Part shown: positions 7,601 to 15,277 of the stretch, piece after piece | How positions within the stretch are numbered: the stretch's first letter is position 1 | How the letters are laid out: each line of letters starts with the position of its first letter | Source of the DNA: Deltaproteobacteria bacterium | GTDB taxonomy: Bacteria; Desulfobacterota; Desulfobulbia; Desulfobulbales; SURF-16 | Direction of reading: 5' to 3' | Length of the DNA: 22,762 nucleotides | NCBI GenBank assembly: GCA_029939635.1 | Contig: JAOZSN010000030.1 | Coordinates: 1 to 22,762, forward strand | Made by a program: the position numbers and the translations under genes | Notes under the pieces: model-generated | What the model saw: the letters and a program-made list of their open reading frames with translations, nothing else | What the model was told of the DNA's origin: nothing | The model's database searches: none

Positions 7601-7872
7601 TAAAATAACATTTCCACAAAGCGTTGATGAAACTGGGTTAGATCGTGGTTACATTCAGCACAAAAGAAACGAATTTCACCAAGAATTTGTGATTCATCAC
7701 CATCTTGGGAAAAACTACCGTCATTATTTTGTATATACCGTGTGGTCAGGATAACTCCATCAGCTACCTCAAAAAAATCACTATCATTGCCGCACTCTGG
7801 ACAGGCGATATGCTGACAATTTTTTTTAAAAAGCTGATGATGGGTCAATTTACTATCAGATACTGGCTGCAC
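7600..7872 (-). CDS. Small zinc-ribbon protein coupled to the ATP-grasp gene
   Basis: This 90-residue protein has two CxxC pairs, CPEC (24-27) and CAEC (71-74), spaced as in a zinc ribbon, with an acidic hairpin region (NNDGSFSQDGDE, 49-60) between them and an aromatic tail (FHQRFVEMLF). No signal peptide or membrane segment is visible. The start is GTG (7870-7872), supported by a GGAG ribosome site 7 nt upstream. Its stop overlaps the ATG of the ATP-grasp gene by one base (TAATG). The arrangement recalls LysW-LysX, where a small zinc protein carries the substrate for a RimK-like ligase, but the C-terminal acidic EDWGE-type end of LysW is absent, so this is only an analogy. Function unknown. 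Confidence 0.8.
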   Translation of the reverse strand: MQPVSDSKLTHHQLFKKNCQHIACPECGNDSDFFEVADGVILTTRYIQNNDGSFSQDGDESQILGEIRFFCAECNHDLTQFHQRFVEMLF

Positions 7873-7993
7873 GATTACTCTCCGTTATTAAAAATGTAGG
7901 GACTTACTCTAAAAAAGTGGGACTTTTTTGTCAATGGTAGAGAAAGAGTATATCATCTTCATGGGTGCGTCATTGGTCGCCAGAATGGAGTGG

Positions 7994-10009
7994 TCATCTA
8001 TCATTTTGGAGTAAAAGTTGAAATTCATCTTCATTGAGAATTACGATCCCCATTTCCTCAGCCTTTTTAAGTTTACTGCCTGCCTTTTCACCACAGATGA
8101 GATGAGTCACCTTTTTTGAAAGTGAAGAAACAACCTGCCCACCTCTATCTTTAACCTTTTTCTTTGCCTCATTTCTTGAGAGAGATGAGAGTTTTCCTGT
8201 AAAAAGAAGGACATGGCCGTTCAAGGGAAGATTATGAGTACTGACTTTTGAGCGTGCTTGGCTGAAAACAAAGCCGGCATCCAGTAACTGCTGCAAGGTG
8301 CGCCTGTTTCCTTCATCTTTTAAAAAGGTAGACAGGCTGGCGGCCATCTGGCTACCAACTCCCTCTATATCCAGAAAAGAATTACTGTCTGCCTCCAGCA
8401 GCGCCGAAAGGCTTTTAAACGTATCTTCCAGTAGCTGTGCAGTCACCTCACCAATATGGCGGATTCCCAGGGCAGCAAGGAAACGGTTTAAAGTTGTTTT
8501 TTTACTTTTTTCAATGGCCCTGATGGCTTTTTGGGCAGAAACCTCGCCCCACCCCTCGAGGTGAACAAGATCCTCCTTTTTAAGGGCATATATTGCCGGG
8601 ATGTCCTGCGTTAAACCCTCGCTGTAGAGTTGCTTCATGGCCTTTTTACCAAGGCCATCAATATCAAGGCCGGCCTTGGAGGTAAAATGAATGAGACGGC
8701 GGAGGTTCTGGGCTGGACATTGAGAGTTAATGCAGCGCAATACAGCCTTGTCTTCCTGACGTTGCAGTTCACTCAAGCACACAGGACATGAAGTTGGCAT
8801 AGAGATAGCTTTTTCATTTCCATTTCTTTGAGAGCTTATAGCCTTAACAATCTCTGGAATAACATCTCCGGCTCGCTGTACTAGCACTGTGTCGCCAATA
8901 TGCAGATCCTTGCGCCGTATTTCATCTTCATTATGCAGGGTGGCTCGACTGACTGTGACACCGGCAATTGCCACTGGTTTTAAGAGGGCAACTGGGGTAA
9001 TGGCACCGGTACGACCCACCTGAAAATCAACACCCTCCAGGATGGTGGTGGCCTGCACAGCCGGGAATTTGGCAGCAATGGCCCAGCGTGGGCTGCGAGC
9101 TTTATTGCCTAGACGCTGCTGCAAGGCAAAATTGTCCACCTTAACCACCATACCGTCTATGTCATAGGGTAGATCTGCCCGGCTGGTCATCAAGTGGTGG
9201 TATTGGTCAACCACCTCATCAATACTGCTGCAACGGCGGATAAGGGGATTTATTTTTAGGCCAAATTCTTGTAAGGATTGCAGCAGGTTGTATTGGTTCT
9301 CTGCACCCAGTAATTCAGGGTCACTGATGCCATAGGTAAAGAAATCAAGGGGACGTTGGGCAGTGATACGGGAGTCAAGCTGGCGTAGAGAACCTGCCGC
9401 TGCATTGCGGGGATTGGCAAAGAGTGCTTCACCATTTTTAGAGCGTTGGGTATTGAGGTTTGCAAATTCTGCCAACCCCATGAACACCTCACCACGTACC
9501 TCAAGAAGATTAGGATACGCACCTTGGAGGCGCAACGGGATAACTGGTATGGTTTTGATGTTGGCGGTGATATCTTCACCAACCTGGCCATTACCGCGGG
9601 TTGCAGCCTTGCTCAAAATGCCATTTTCATAGATGAGTTCCACAGCCAATCCATCAAGTTTCGGTTCTGCCATATAGGTAAAATTATCGACGTCCAGTAA
9701 AAAGCGGTGTAGTCGATCCTCAAAGCCACGCAGATCATCATCTGAAAAACTGTTTTCCAGACTAAGCATGGGATGCCGATGGGGTATTGGTGCAAAGCTG
9801 TGTAGGGCAGGTGAGCCAACCCGCTGGCTGGGAGAATCTTGGCTGATAAGCTGGGGGAATGATTTTTCTAGGCTGAGCAGTTCCTGAAAGAGCATATCAT
9901 ACTCTCCATCTGCTATGATGGGGTTATCCTCAACATAGTAGAGATGGGCGTGGTGATTGAGCTCCTGGCGCAGGAAGGCCAGCCGTTCTTTAATATTGGT
10001 GGGTGGCAT
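7994..10009 (-). CDS. ligA: NAD-dependent DNA ligase LigA
   Basis: LigA seals single-strand nicks in DNA with NAD+ as AMP donor, acting on Okazaki fragments and in excision repair. Length 671 equals the E. coli enzyme. In order: the Ia domain with HAHLYYVEDNPIIADGEYD (20-38), the adenylation domain with the nucleophile Lys117 in KLDG, TRGNGQVGEDIT (137-148), the OB domain, a zinc site Cys408, Cys411, Cys426, Cys431, tandem helix-hairpin-helix motifs, and a C-terminal BRCT domain (about 592-671, LLFTGKLSS and THLICGEKAGSK). All key residues are intact. The ATG lies two bases after the stop of the upstream tautomerase-like gene with no strong ribosome site of its own, which suggests coupled translation. 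The downstream zinc-ribbon gene is 121 bp away. Confidence 0.98.
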   Translation of the reverse strand: MPPTNIKERLAFLRQELNHHAHLYYVEDNPIIADGEYDMLFQELLSLEKSFPQLISQDSPSQRVGSPALHSFAPIPHRHPMLSLENSFSDDDLRGFEDRLHRFLLDVDNFTYMAEPKLDGLAVELIYENGILSKAATRGNGQVGEDITANIKTIPVIPLRLQGAYPNLLEVRGEVFMGLAEFANLNTQRSKNGEALFANPRNAAAGSLRQLDSRITAQRPLDFFTYGISDPELLGAENQYNLLQSLQEFGLKINPLIRRCSSIDEVVDQYHHLMTSRADLPYDIDGMVVKVDNFALQQRLGNKARSPRWAIAAKFPAVQATTILEGVDFQVGRTGAITPVALLKPVAIAGVTVSRATLHNEDEIRRKDLHIGDTVLVQRAGDVIPEIVKAISSQRNGNEKAISMPTSCPVCLSELQRQEDKAVLRCINSQCPAQNLRRLIHFTSKAGLDIDGLGKKAMKQLYSEGLTQDIPAIYALKKEDLVHLEGWGEVSAQKAIRAIEKSKKTTLNRFLAALGIRHIGEVTAQLLEDTFKSLSALLEADSNSFLDIEGVGSQMAASLSTFLKDEGNRRTLQQLLDAGFVFSQARSKVSTHNLPLNGHVLLFTGKLSSLSRNEAKKKVKDRGGQVVSSLSKKVTHLICGEKAGSKLKKAEEMGIVILNEDEFQLLLQNDR

Positions 10010-10011
10010 GC

Positions 10012-10197
10012 CTATTTTTTCACCAGTAGCTCACCGCCTTTGGCGATATTTTCATGCTTTACCTCATCTATGAAGATAATGATGGCATCTTTAGGTTTAT
10101 TGGCTACTTTAGCAATCACCTCGGTGACTCCCTGGCTCATCTCAGCCTTCTGTTCCTTTGATAATTCACCAGCTACCCTGATATTGACGTATGGCAT
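10012..10197 (-). CDS. 4-oxalocrotonate tautomerase-fold small protein
   Basis: The 61-residue protein begins Met-Pro, so Met removal would expose the N-terminal proline that serves as catalytic base in the tautomerase superfamily. Length and pattern (IRVAGELSKEQKAEMSQGVT, then VIAKVANKP and KGGELL near the end) match 4-oxalocrotonate tautomerase. Compared with the well-known 4-OT sequence as I remember it, the positions of Arg11 and Arg39 (counting Pro as 1) are Leu and Ile here, so classical 4-OT activity on oxalocrotonate is doubtful and the substrate is unknown. A good AGGAG ribosome site precedes the ATG. It is followed after two bases by ligA, so both are on one transcript; no biochemical link between them is evident. 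Confidence 0.88.
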   Translation of the reverse strand: MPYVNIRVAGELSKEQKAEMSQGVTEVIAKVANKPKDAIIIFIDEVKHENIAKGGELLVKK

Positions 10198-10266
10198 AGT
10201 TGACTCCTGGAAGGTTAATTTTTGAGTTAAAAAACAAGAATATTTTTAACATAAAATGATAGATAA

Positions 10267-11079
10267 ATGACAAAAAAACACATATCACAGTTGGCAGATT
10301 ATATTGAGGCAGGTGAAATAGCCACCCATCCTCTCCTTTATTATGATGAATGTGATTCCACTAATCGACTTGCCCTTGATTATGGCCTGCGCGGCGGCAA
10401 GACAGGGACGATTATTCTGGCAAATAATCAGAGTAATGGGCGTGGAAGGTTGGGCAAATCGTGGCACTCATCACCGTTTGGAGGACTTTATTTTTCTATT
10501 ATCCTGCGTCCTAAGCTGGAGTTAGCTGAAATGTCCCGTCTTACCCTGACAGCAGGCTTAGCCCTGGCAGAGGCGGTAGATCTTTTCTGTGAGCCCGCTG
10601 CTATGCTTAAATGGCCAAATGACCTATTGCTGGAAGGTAGGAAATGTGCTGGTATTCTGGCTGAATCTGATCTCCGTCAGCAGGTGCCATTGGTTATTGT
10701 GGGTATTGGGGTCAATGTAAGGCAACCCCTTACCGGCTTTGCGCCCGATATTGCCAAACGGGCCGGGTCCCTAGGGATGTATAGCTCTGATCTTGGTAGG
10801 GGAGAGTTTCTTCATGCCATAATCGATAAATTTGACCAGCAACTTCATCGTTTAGAATCGGGAAAATGGCTGGATATACGAAAAGATTGGCAACAGCGCG
10901 ATGCCACCCTGGGTCAGCGTTGTACTTGGCTCACCGCTGCAGGAGACAAGGTGACAGGAATATCAGCAGGAATTGACGTGGACGGCCAACTTTTCATCAA
11001 GGATGACCAAGGCAAGCGTCATGCGGTGTTATCTGGGGATGTGAGGATACAGCAGAAATTAAAGAATGTAGAGAAATAG
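10267..11079 (+). CDS. birA: Biotin-[acetyl-CoA carboxylase] ligase, monofunctional type
   Basis: BirA activates biotin with ATP to biotinyl-AMP and transfers it to a lysine of biotin carboxyl carrier proteins. Signatures: CDSTNRLA (29-36), the biotinyl-AMP loop GRGRLGKSW (58-66), KWPNDLLL (115-122), and KCAGILAE (126-133), followed by the glycine-rich VIVGIGVN strand and a C-terminal SH3-like domain (TLGQRCTWLT, DVDGQLFI). At 270 residues it lacks the N-terminal winged helix of the E. coli bifunctional repressor-ligase, so it should not regulate transcription. No clear Shine-Dalgarno sequence is visible before the ATG, but the catalytic domain begins soon after it. The gene diverges from the tautomerase-ligA pair. 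Its last codons and TAG stop lie inside the left arm of a palindromic terminator. Confidence 0.95.
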   Translation: MTKKHISQLADYIEAGEIATHPLLYYDECDSTNRLALDYGLRGGKTGTIILANNQSNGRGRLGKSWHSSPFGGLYFSIILRPKLELAEMSRLTLTAGLALAEAVDLFCEPAAMLKWPNDLLLEGRKCAGILAESDLRQQVPLVIVGIGVNVRQPLTGFAPDIAKRAGSLGMYSSDLGRGEFLHAIIDKFDQQLHRLESGKWLDIRKDWQQRDATLGQRCTWLTAAGDKVTGISAGIDVDGQLFIKDDQGKRHAVLSGDVRIQQKLKNVEK

Positions 11080-11140
11080 AGAAGAGAGAATCTTAATAAG
11101 ATAAGTACCTTCTTCTCTATTTCTTTACATTCTGTTTTTT
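11063..11140. terminator. Long palindromic terminator/repeat between birA and rlmKL
   Basis: Arms 11063-11085 and 11111-11133 (23 bp each, one mismatch) enclose a 25-base loop; G and a T-run follow the right arm, giving an intrinsic terminator for birA. The left arm overlaps the end of birA. The right half contains TACATTCTGT (11126-11135) and AGTACCTTCTTCT (11104-11116), both found as reverse complements in the clpS/holA gap, so this is also one copy of a dispersed palindromic repeat. Confidence 0.85.
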
Positions 11141-13227
11141 TACAAATGCCTAATTTCCATACATTTCAACTGCCTTTTATCTTTGAAATCATAGGCAACC
11201 AGTTCTTTACTGATTTCATTGACCGCATAGGCGTCTGCCTCGTGGCCTATTTTTAATCTACCTGTGGTGGCAGAGAGCAGTAGTTTGCCTCCTTCGGCCA
11301 AGCGGGCCATGGCAGCGGGTAATAAACCCTGATGTTTTTTAGGGCCATCAAAGGAAGGCAGGTCAATGATAATGAGATCATAGCTTTCTTTGTCATTGCT
11401 GAGCCATGGCAGGATTTCATCGCATATCATGCGGTTACCAGGGCGGCCAAAGCCGTTGATTGCCATGTTTTTCATGGCCCAGTCAAGTTGCAGCTGTGAC
11501 GGGTCAACACTGGTGGTAAATTTTGCCCCACCCTTGGCGGCATGACAGGCCACGACTCCGGTGCCAGCAAAGAGGCTGAGTACCCTTTTTTTCTGGGCAC
11601 TTTGTTGGATTAGTTGGCGTAAAGCCCGTTGTTTTAAAGGCAGGCCAAAGAGGTTGTCAAAGCTAATTAAAAAACGGCAGCCTCCTTCAGCAACCTCATG
11701 GAGACGTTGTTGTCTTTCTTTGGGGCGCCTCCCCTTTTTTTTCTTTTCCTTATCTGGTTTAACAAAGATACGGTTGCGGTTGATAGCAAGTAACCCTGTT
11801 AATGTGGTGATCACCTCGCGCCGCTTTTGGACACTCTCTTCACTATACTCATGGATGTAGATCCAGTGCTGCATGATGTCAATGGCCAGGTCATAGTCAG
11901 CTAAATCCCGGTCATAGATGCGAAAACAGTTTACCTTCTCCTCGGTGGCCCAGGCAAAGAGAGCAGCGCAGTTCTTGGCAAGTCTCTTGGCAAAAACTGA
12001 GAGATTTTTTTGTTCCGACATGTGCCATGGAAAGGAATTTTCTTCACCTGCCGGGATAGTATAGCTCCGTAACTGACAGGGGATTGCACCGTTGTACAGC
12101 TTTATCATCTGTTTATGATTTTGACCAATACCATCAAAATAATCTGCCTGACTGCTGAAGATGGTGGCCTGCCAGCCGGCAAAGGAATTTTTCAGGATGC
12201 GACCTAAGGCACGGTAGAGATATTTCACCTCTTCCTGTTCGGCCAAGCGTTCACCGTAGGGAGGGTTGGTTACCAGGATGCCATGCTTGACTGCTGGGGC
12301 TGTAAGGTGGGCCAGGACCTGTTTTTCCACATGGATATGGCCGGATAAATCAGCTTCCTCGATATTTGCTATGGCAGCGTTGACCACCTTATAATTGGCA
12401 TCATAGCCAATTATTTTGGGCCAAGGTCGTTGTTGTCCTGCCTCTTCTCGTTCCATCGCCTCAGACACCAGGCGTTTCCATAGTCGTTTGTCATGCTGTT
12501 TCCATTGCAACATACCAAAATGGCTGCGGTCCAACCCTGGGGCAATATCACCAATGATCATAGCGGCTTCGATAAGCAGGGTGCCAGAGCCACAGAGGGG
12601 ATCAAGTATGACGTCATCTTTGCCCATATCACTGGTTACCCCAGCCAGGGTAACAATGGCTGCGGCCAGGGATTCCTTCAAGGGGGCATGGCCACCTTCC
12701 AGGCGGTAGCCTCGTTGATGGAGGCTGGAACCTGCCAGGTCAATGCTTAGGCTGGCCTGGTTATCGTAGACAAAGAGGTTGAGGCGGATATCAGGTTTGT
12801 GTATTTGGATGTTAGGTCGCTCACCAACGCAATCACGGAAAAAATCAACCACACCATCTTTGACCTTAAGGGAGGCATAATGGCTGTGGTTCATGGTGCT
12901 TTGTCGTAATACGCATTCAACCGCCATGGTATTTTCTGCCGTCATATGTTCCTGCCAATCGATGGCACGGATCACATCGTATAATGCCTCAGGGGTGGGG
13001 CAAGAAAAGCTGGCAATCTGTAAGAGGATACGGGAGGAAAAACGGGACCAGAGGCAGGCACGATAGGCTGTTTCCAGGCTGCCTTTACAGGTTACAGCAC
13101 CGCGTAATATGACGATTTTTGAGGCACCAAAATCAGTTAATTCCTGGGCAATAAGTTTTTCCAGGCCAGCGGCACACTGGGCGGTCAGGTTATAGATTTT
13201 TTCAGGGGGACGGCGACGGCGAATCAT
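11140..13227 (-). CDS. rlmL: Bifunctional 23S rRNA (guanine-N2/N7)-methyltransferase RlmKL
   Basis: RlmKL makes m2G2445 (RlmL half) and m7G2069 (RlmK half) in domain V of 23S rRNA, with S-adenosylmethionine as donor. Length 695 matches E. coli (702). The N-terminal part holds a THUMP RNA-binding domain (about 50-165). RlmL follows with the SAM motif DPLCGSGTLLIEAA (209-222) and catalytic NPPYGERL (321-328). A basic linker (KEKKKKGRRPKERQQR, 493-508) and the RlmK half follow, with SLFAGTGVVA (551-560) and DLPSF (622-626) at the place of the DPP-type motif. The ATG is 2 bp after the stop of the ketopantoate reductase gene, so the two are co-transcribed. An AAGGA lies 10 nt before the ATG. Confidence 0.95.
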   Translation of the reverse strand: MIRRRRPPEKIYNLTAQCAAGLEKLIAQELTDFGASKIVILRGAVTCKGSLETAYRACLWSRFSSRILLQIASFSCPTPEALYDVIRAIDWQEHMTAENTMAVECVLRQSTMNHSHYASLKVKDGVVDFFRDCVGERPNIQIHKPDIRLNLFVYDNQASLSIDLAGSSLHQRGYRLEGGHAPLKESLAAAIVTLAGVTSDMGKDDVILDPLCGSGTLLIEAAMIIGDIAPGLDRSHFGMLQWKQHDKRLWKRLVSEAMEREEAGQQRPWPKIIGYDANYKVVNAAIANIEEADLSGHIHVEKQVLAHLTAPAVKHGILVTNPPYGERLAEQEEVKYLYRALGRILKNSFAGWQATIFSSQADYFDGIGQNHKQMIKLYNGAIPCQLRSYTIPAGEENSFPWHMSEQKNLSVFAKRLAKNCAALFAWATEEKVNCFRIYDRDLADYDLAIDIMQHWIYIHEYSEESVQKRREVITTLTGLLAINRNRIFVKPDKEKKKKGRRPKERQQRLHEVAEGGCRFLISFDNLFGLPLKQRALRQLIQQSAQKKRVLSLFAGTGVVACHAAKGGAKFTTSVDPSQLQLDWAMKNMAINGFGRPGNRMICDEILPWLSNDKESYDLIIIDLPSFDGPKKHQGLLPAAMARLAEGGKLLLSATTGRLKIGHEADAYAVNEISKELVAYDFKDKRQLKCMEIRHL

Positions 13228-13229
13228 AT

Positions 13230-14138
13230 TTACTGTATCCTTGGTTTCTCAACGGCTAACACCTCTTGAACAAGCAGGTCATTTTCCGGGGTGGCAATAT
13301 TCTTGGTGATGGCTAGTTTACAGACAGCACCATTGATGGCATGGATCTCTGTGGCACGTCTTGCCCTGACATCTTGCAGCATGGAGGATATGTTAGCTGC
13401 TGTGGCCTGGCATACCTCAAGGGTCTGGGCCAAAGGGTCATCACCCACTTCAATACCCATGGCCTTAGCCACAGCTATGGCCTCAGAGACCAGGAGGATA
13501 AGCCGCTCGCGGGCCTCTGGGATTGTGAGTAGCATACCGTTTGGGCAGTCATAGATTACGGAGAGGCCGTTTATACCACAGTTGATCAGTAATTTGCGCC
13601 ATAATCGACTCAAAATGTCATTTTCCACCTCAGCCGGGAGTTGGCAGCTGGAAAATATCTCAGCCACATCAGCCAGAGTATGGCCGTGTGTAGCATTGGT
13701 AAATCCTATGAAGGTGGGGCCATTTCCACCATGGCGTACATGGCCAGGCTCCAGCAGAGTGGCACCCATGGCTGTTACTCCCAGGGCAAATAACCCTGTT
13801 TGGGCCTGGAAAAGTGGTACATGAGCAATACCATTTTGCAGACCAATGACCACGGTTGTGGGCTGAATGTAGGGAAGGATGGTGGCCAGGGCATTCTGTA
13901 CCTGATGTGATTTGACGCAGACCAGGATGAGCTTAGCAGCGTTAAGAGAGGCAGGATCTGCGCTAATGGATAAAGGGATACTACTCGTCCCAGATCCATC
14001 ATGGAGGTGAATACAATTTTTGAGAGAGGCGGCCCGCTGCTGGTTGTGATCCAGCAGCGTCACCGCTTGGCCACCTGCTGCCAGGCGACCAGCAAAGAGT
14101 AACCCAAGGGCACCTGGGCCAATGACAACGATATTCAT
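13230..14138 (-). CDS. panE: Ketopantoate reductase family protein (2-dehydropantoate 2-reductase)
   Basis: This family reduces 2-dehydropantoate to pantoate with NADPH in pantothenate/CoA synthesis. From the chosen ATG the protein has 302 residues and starts directly with the Rossmann strand MNIVVIGPGALG (Gly-x-Gly-x-x-Gly). It continues with CVKSHQV (74-80), GLQNGI (99-104), GGNGPTFIG (137-145) and KLLINCGINGL, where Lys182 matches the catalytic lysine of E. coli PanE (Lys176). A longer frame to 14186 adds 16 residues, but these are encoded by a purine-rich repeat and precede the Rossmann motif, so they were rejected. No good ribosome site is visible. Some family members have other substrates, so the exact reaction is likely rather than certain. 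rlmKL follows after two bases. Confidence 0.87.
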   Translation of the reverse strand: MNIVVIGPGALGLLFAGRLAAGGQAVTLLDHNQQRAASLKNCIHLHDGSGTSSIPLSISADPASLNAAKLILVCVKSHQVQNALATILPYIQPTTVVIGLQNGIAHVPLFQAQTGLFALGVTAMGATLLEPGHVRHGGNGPTFIGFTNATHGHTLADVAEIFSSCQLPAEVENDILSRLWRKLLINCGINGLSVIYDCPNGMLLTIPEARERLILLVSEAIAVAKAMGIEVGDDPLAQTLEVCQATAANISSMLQDVRARRATEIHAINGAVCKLAITKNIATPENDLLVQEVLAVEKPRIQ

Positions 14139-14241
14139 AAAATAGAAGTCAGGAGACAGAAGACAGGAGTCAGAAGTATTCAGCAAGACCTATTTCATAG
14201 GTGACTATTGAACAGGCTCCCCTGGCTCCCAGGTCTTCTAT
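14139..14241. repeat. Purine-rich imperfect palindromic element between OB-fold lipoprotein and panE
   Basis: Plus-strand bases 14141-14180 are built from near-repeated words (TCAGGAGACAGAAGACAGGAG and variants). AAATAGAAG near 14140-14148 is complementary to CTTCTATTT at about 14235-14243, and CAGGAG/CTCC words pair imperfectly between. Inside is a perfect ACCTAT-TTC-ATAGGT hairpin (14188-14202). The element overlaps the lipoprotein stop codon and touches the panE start. It resembles intergenic palindromes that recur in some genomes; I cannot confirm other copies from this window. Confidence 0.5.
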
Positions 14242-15131
14242 TTACTAATTTTTGCCTGTTCAATAATAGCCTCGTAGAAATAACCTGCACCAAAATCTTT
14301 TTTCGCTGCCATTACTCCTTCCACAACAATAACATCACCTTCCTTAGCTAGCTGCTCACTGGTTACTACCAGGTCGTGGGTGTTGTGCATGGGATCACCG
14401 CTGCCATCCTGAATATGGAGCCAGTTACTTCCCATGATATTGGGAGAGACCTTGACCACCTTACCACGAACCTTGACGGTTTTACCGTTGAGGTCTGCGG
14501 CAGATGTAAAGATATCCACAACCTGATAGCCATCGGTAATTTTATCAACCTTAATTTCCTGATAATTAACAATGGCTTTTATGCTGCCACCCGAAGCCAG
14601 GGCTGGATCAATCTCTATGGGAGCATCACCCTGGCCTGATTTTAAGGCCGACATAAAGGAGGCCTCGGCATCAGCTGGGGCTGCACCGTGGGGGTTAGCG
14701 CCTGATTTTGTCTCTTCTGTCTTTGCGGTTTTCTGCCCCTTGATACCAGCTGAGAAGATTATCTCTGGAAAGGTACGATCAAGGCTGCGGCTATGGAAAT
14801 CCTTCATCACTGGGCCATTGATCAGCGCAATCTGCTGACCAACCGTTATGGTTGCAGAAGATATGGCGGCCCATATCTTTTCATGACCATTATCAAGTTG
14901 TAGGTAGGTGTAGCCTCCACTATCAAAGGTCTCCAGGACGGTACCAGATAAGGCCGCATCACTTTTGGGGTCAGCAATCTGGGGGGTATGGGCAGAGCCT
15001 GCTGGGGCTGCTGCCTCTGTCTTATGGGTGGTTGCTGGCGGAGCTTTTTCCTCGGTGTCGCTGCCATTGGAGCAGGCGTTAAGGGACAGGGCCAGGGCAA
15101 AAAATAGAGCATGATACTTGGTAAGACGCAT
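14238..15131 (-). CDS. Predicted lipoprotein with two OB-fold (NrfJ-like) domains
   Basis: The 297-residue product has a signal peptide (YHALFFALALSL) and lipobox LNAC with the lipidated Cys20, followed by a low-complexity Ala/Pro/Thr linker. Two nucleic-acid-binding-like OB modules follow. The first (about 62-130) reads GTVLETFDSGGYTYLQLDNG and ends in a metal/ligand-type PEIIFSAG. The second (about 190-297) reads LNGKTVKVRGKVVKVSPNIM, then WLHIQDGSGD and DVIVVEGVMAAKKDFGAGYF. The second is very like the NrfJ-type OB proteins found beside cytochrome c nitrite reductases in other bacteria, but no such genes are here. It should be attached to the envelope; role unknown. A GAGG ribosome site sits 8 nt before the ATG. 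The clpA stop lies 146 bp upstream, so it may have its own promoter. Confidence 0.8.
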   Translation of the reverse strand: MRLTKYHALFFALALSLNACSNGSDTEEKAPPATTHKTEAAAPAGSAHTPQIADPKSDAALSGTVLETFDSGGYTYLQLDNGHEKIWAAISSATITVGQQIALINGPVMKDFHSRSLDRTFPEIIFSAGIKGQKTAKTEETKSGANPHGAAPADAEASFMSALKSGQGDAPIEIDPALASGGSIKAIVNYQEIKVDKITDGYQVVDIFTSAADLNGKTVKVRGKVVKVSPNIMGSNWLHIQDGSGDPMHNTHDLVVTSEQLAKEGDVIVVEGVMAAKKDFGAGYFYEAIIEQAKISK

Positions 15132-15277
15132 AAAAAATCCTCTTTATGTTGAAAGTGTTGAAATGATTACAAGTTTTTAGGTTGAGTTGGTTTTGTTCTA
15201 GGGTCAGCAAACACCTGGGTAGAAAAAGGCGAAAGGTAAAATAGCTATGGTTTATATCCTGAGATGCACAAAGGGGT

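Noticed and set aside
7600..7872. Zinc-ribbon protein as LysW
   Set aside because: It is longer than LysW, lacks the acidic EDWGE-type C-terminus, and no lysine or arginine synthesis genes are nearby.
9256..9591. Frames longer than 80 codons inside ligA, rlmKL, panE, clpA and holA on either strand
   Set aside because: They lie wholly within well-supported genes, show no family motifs, and have biased compositions typical of shadow frames.
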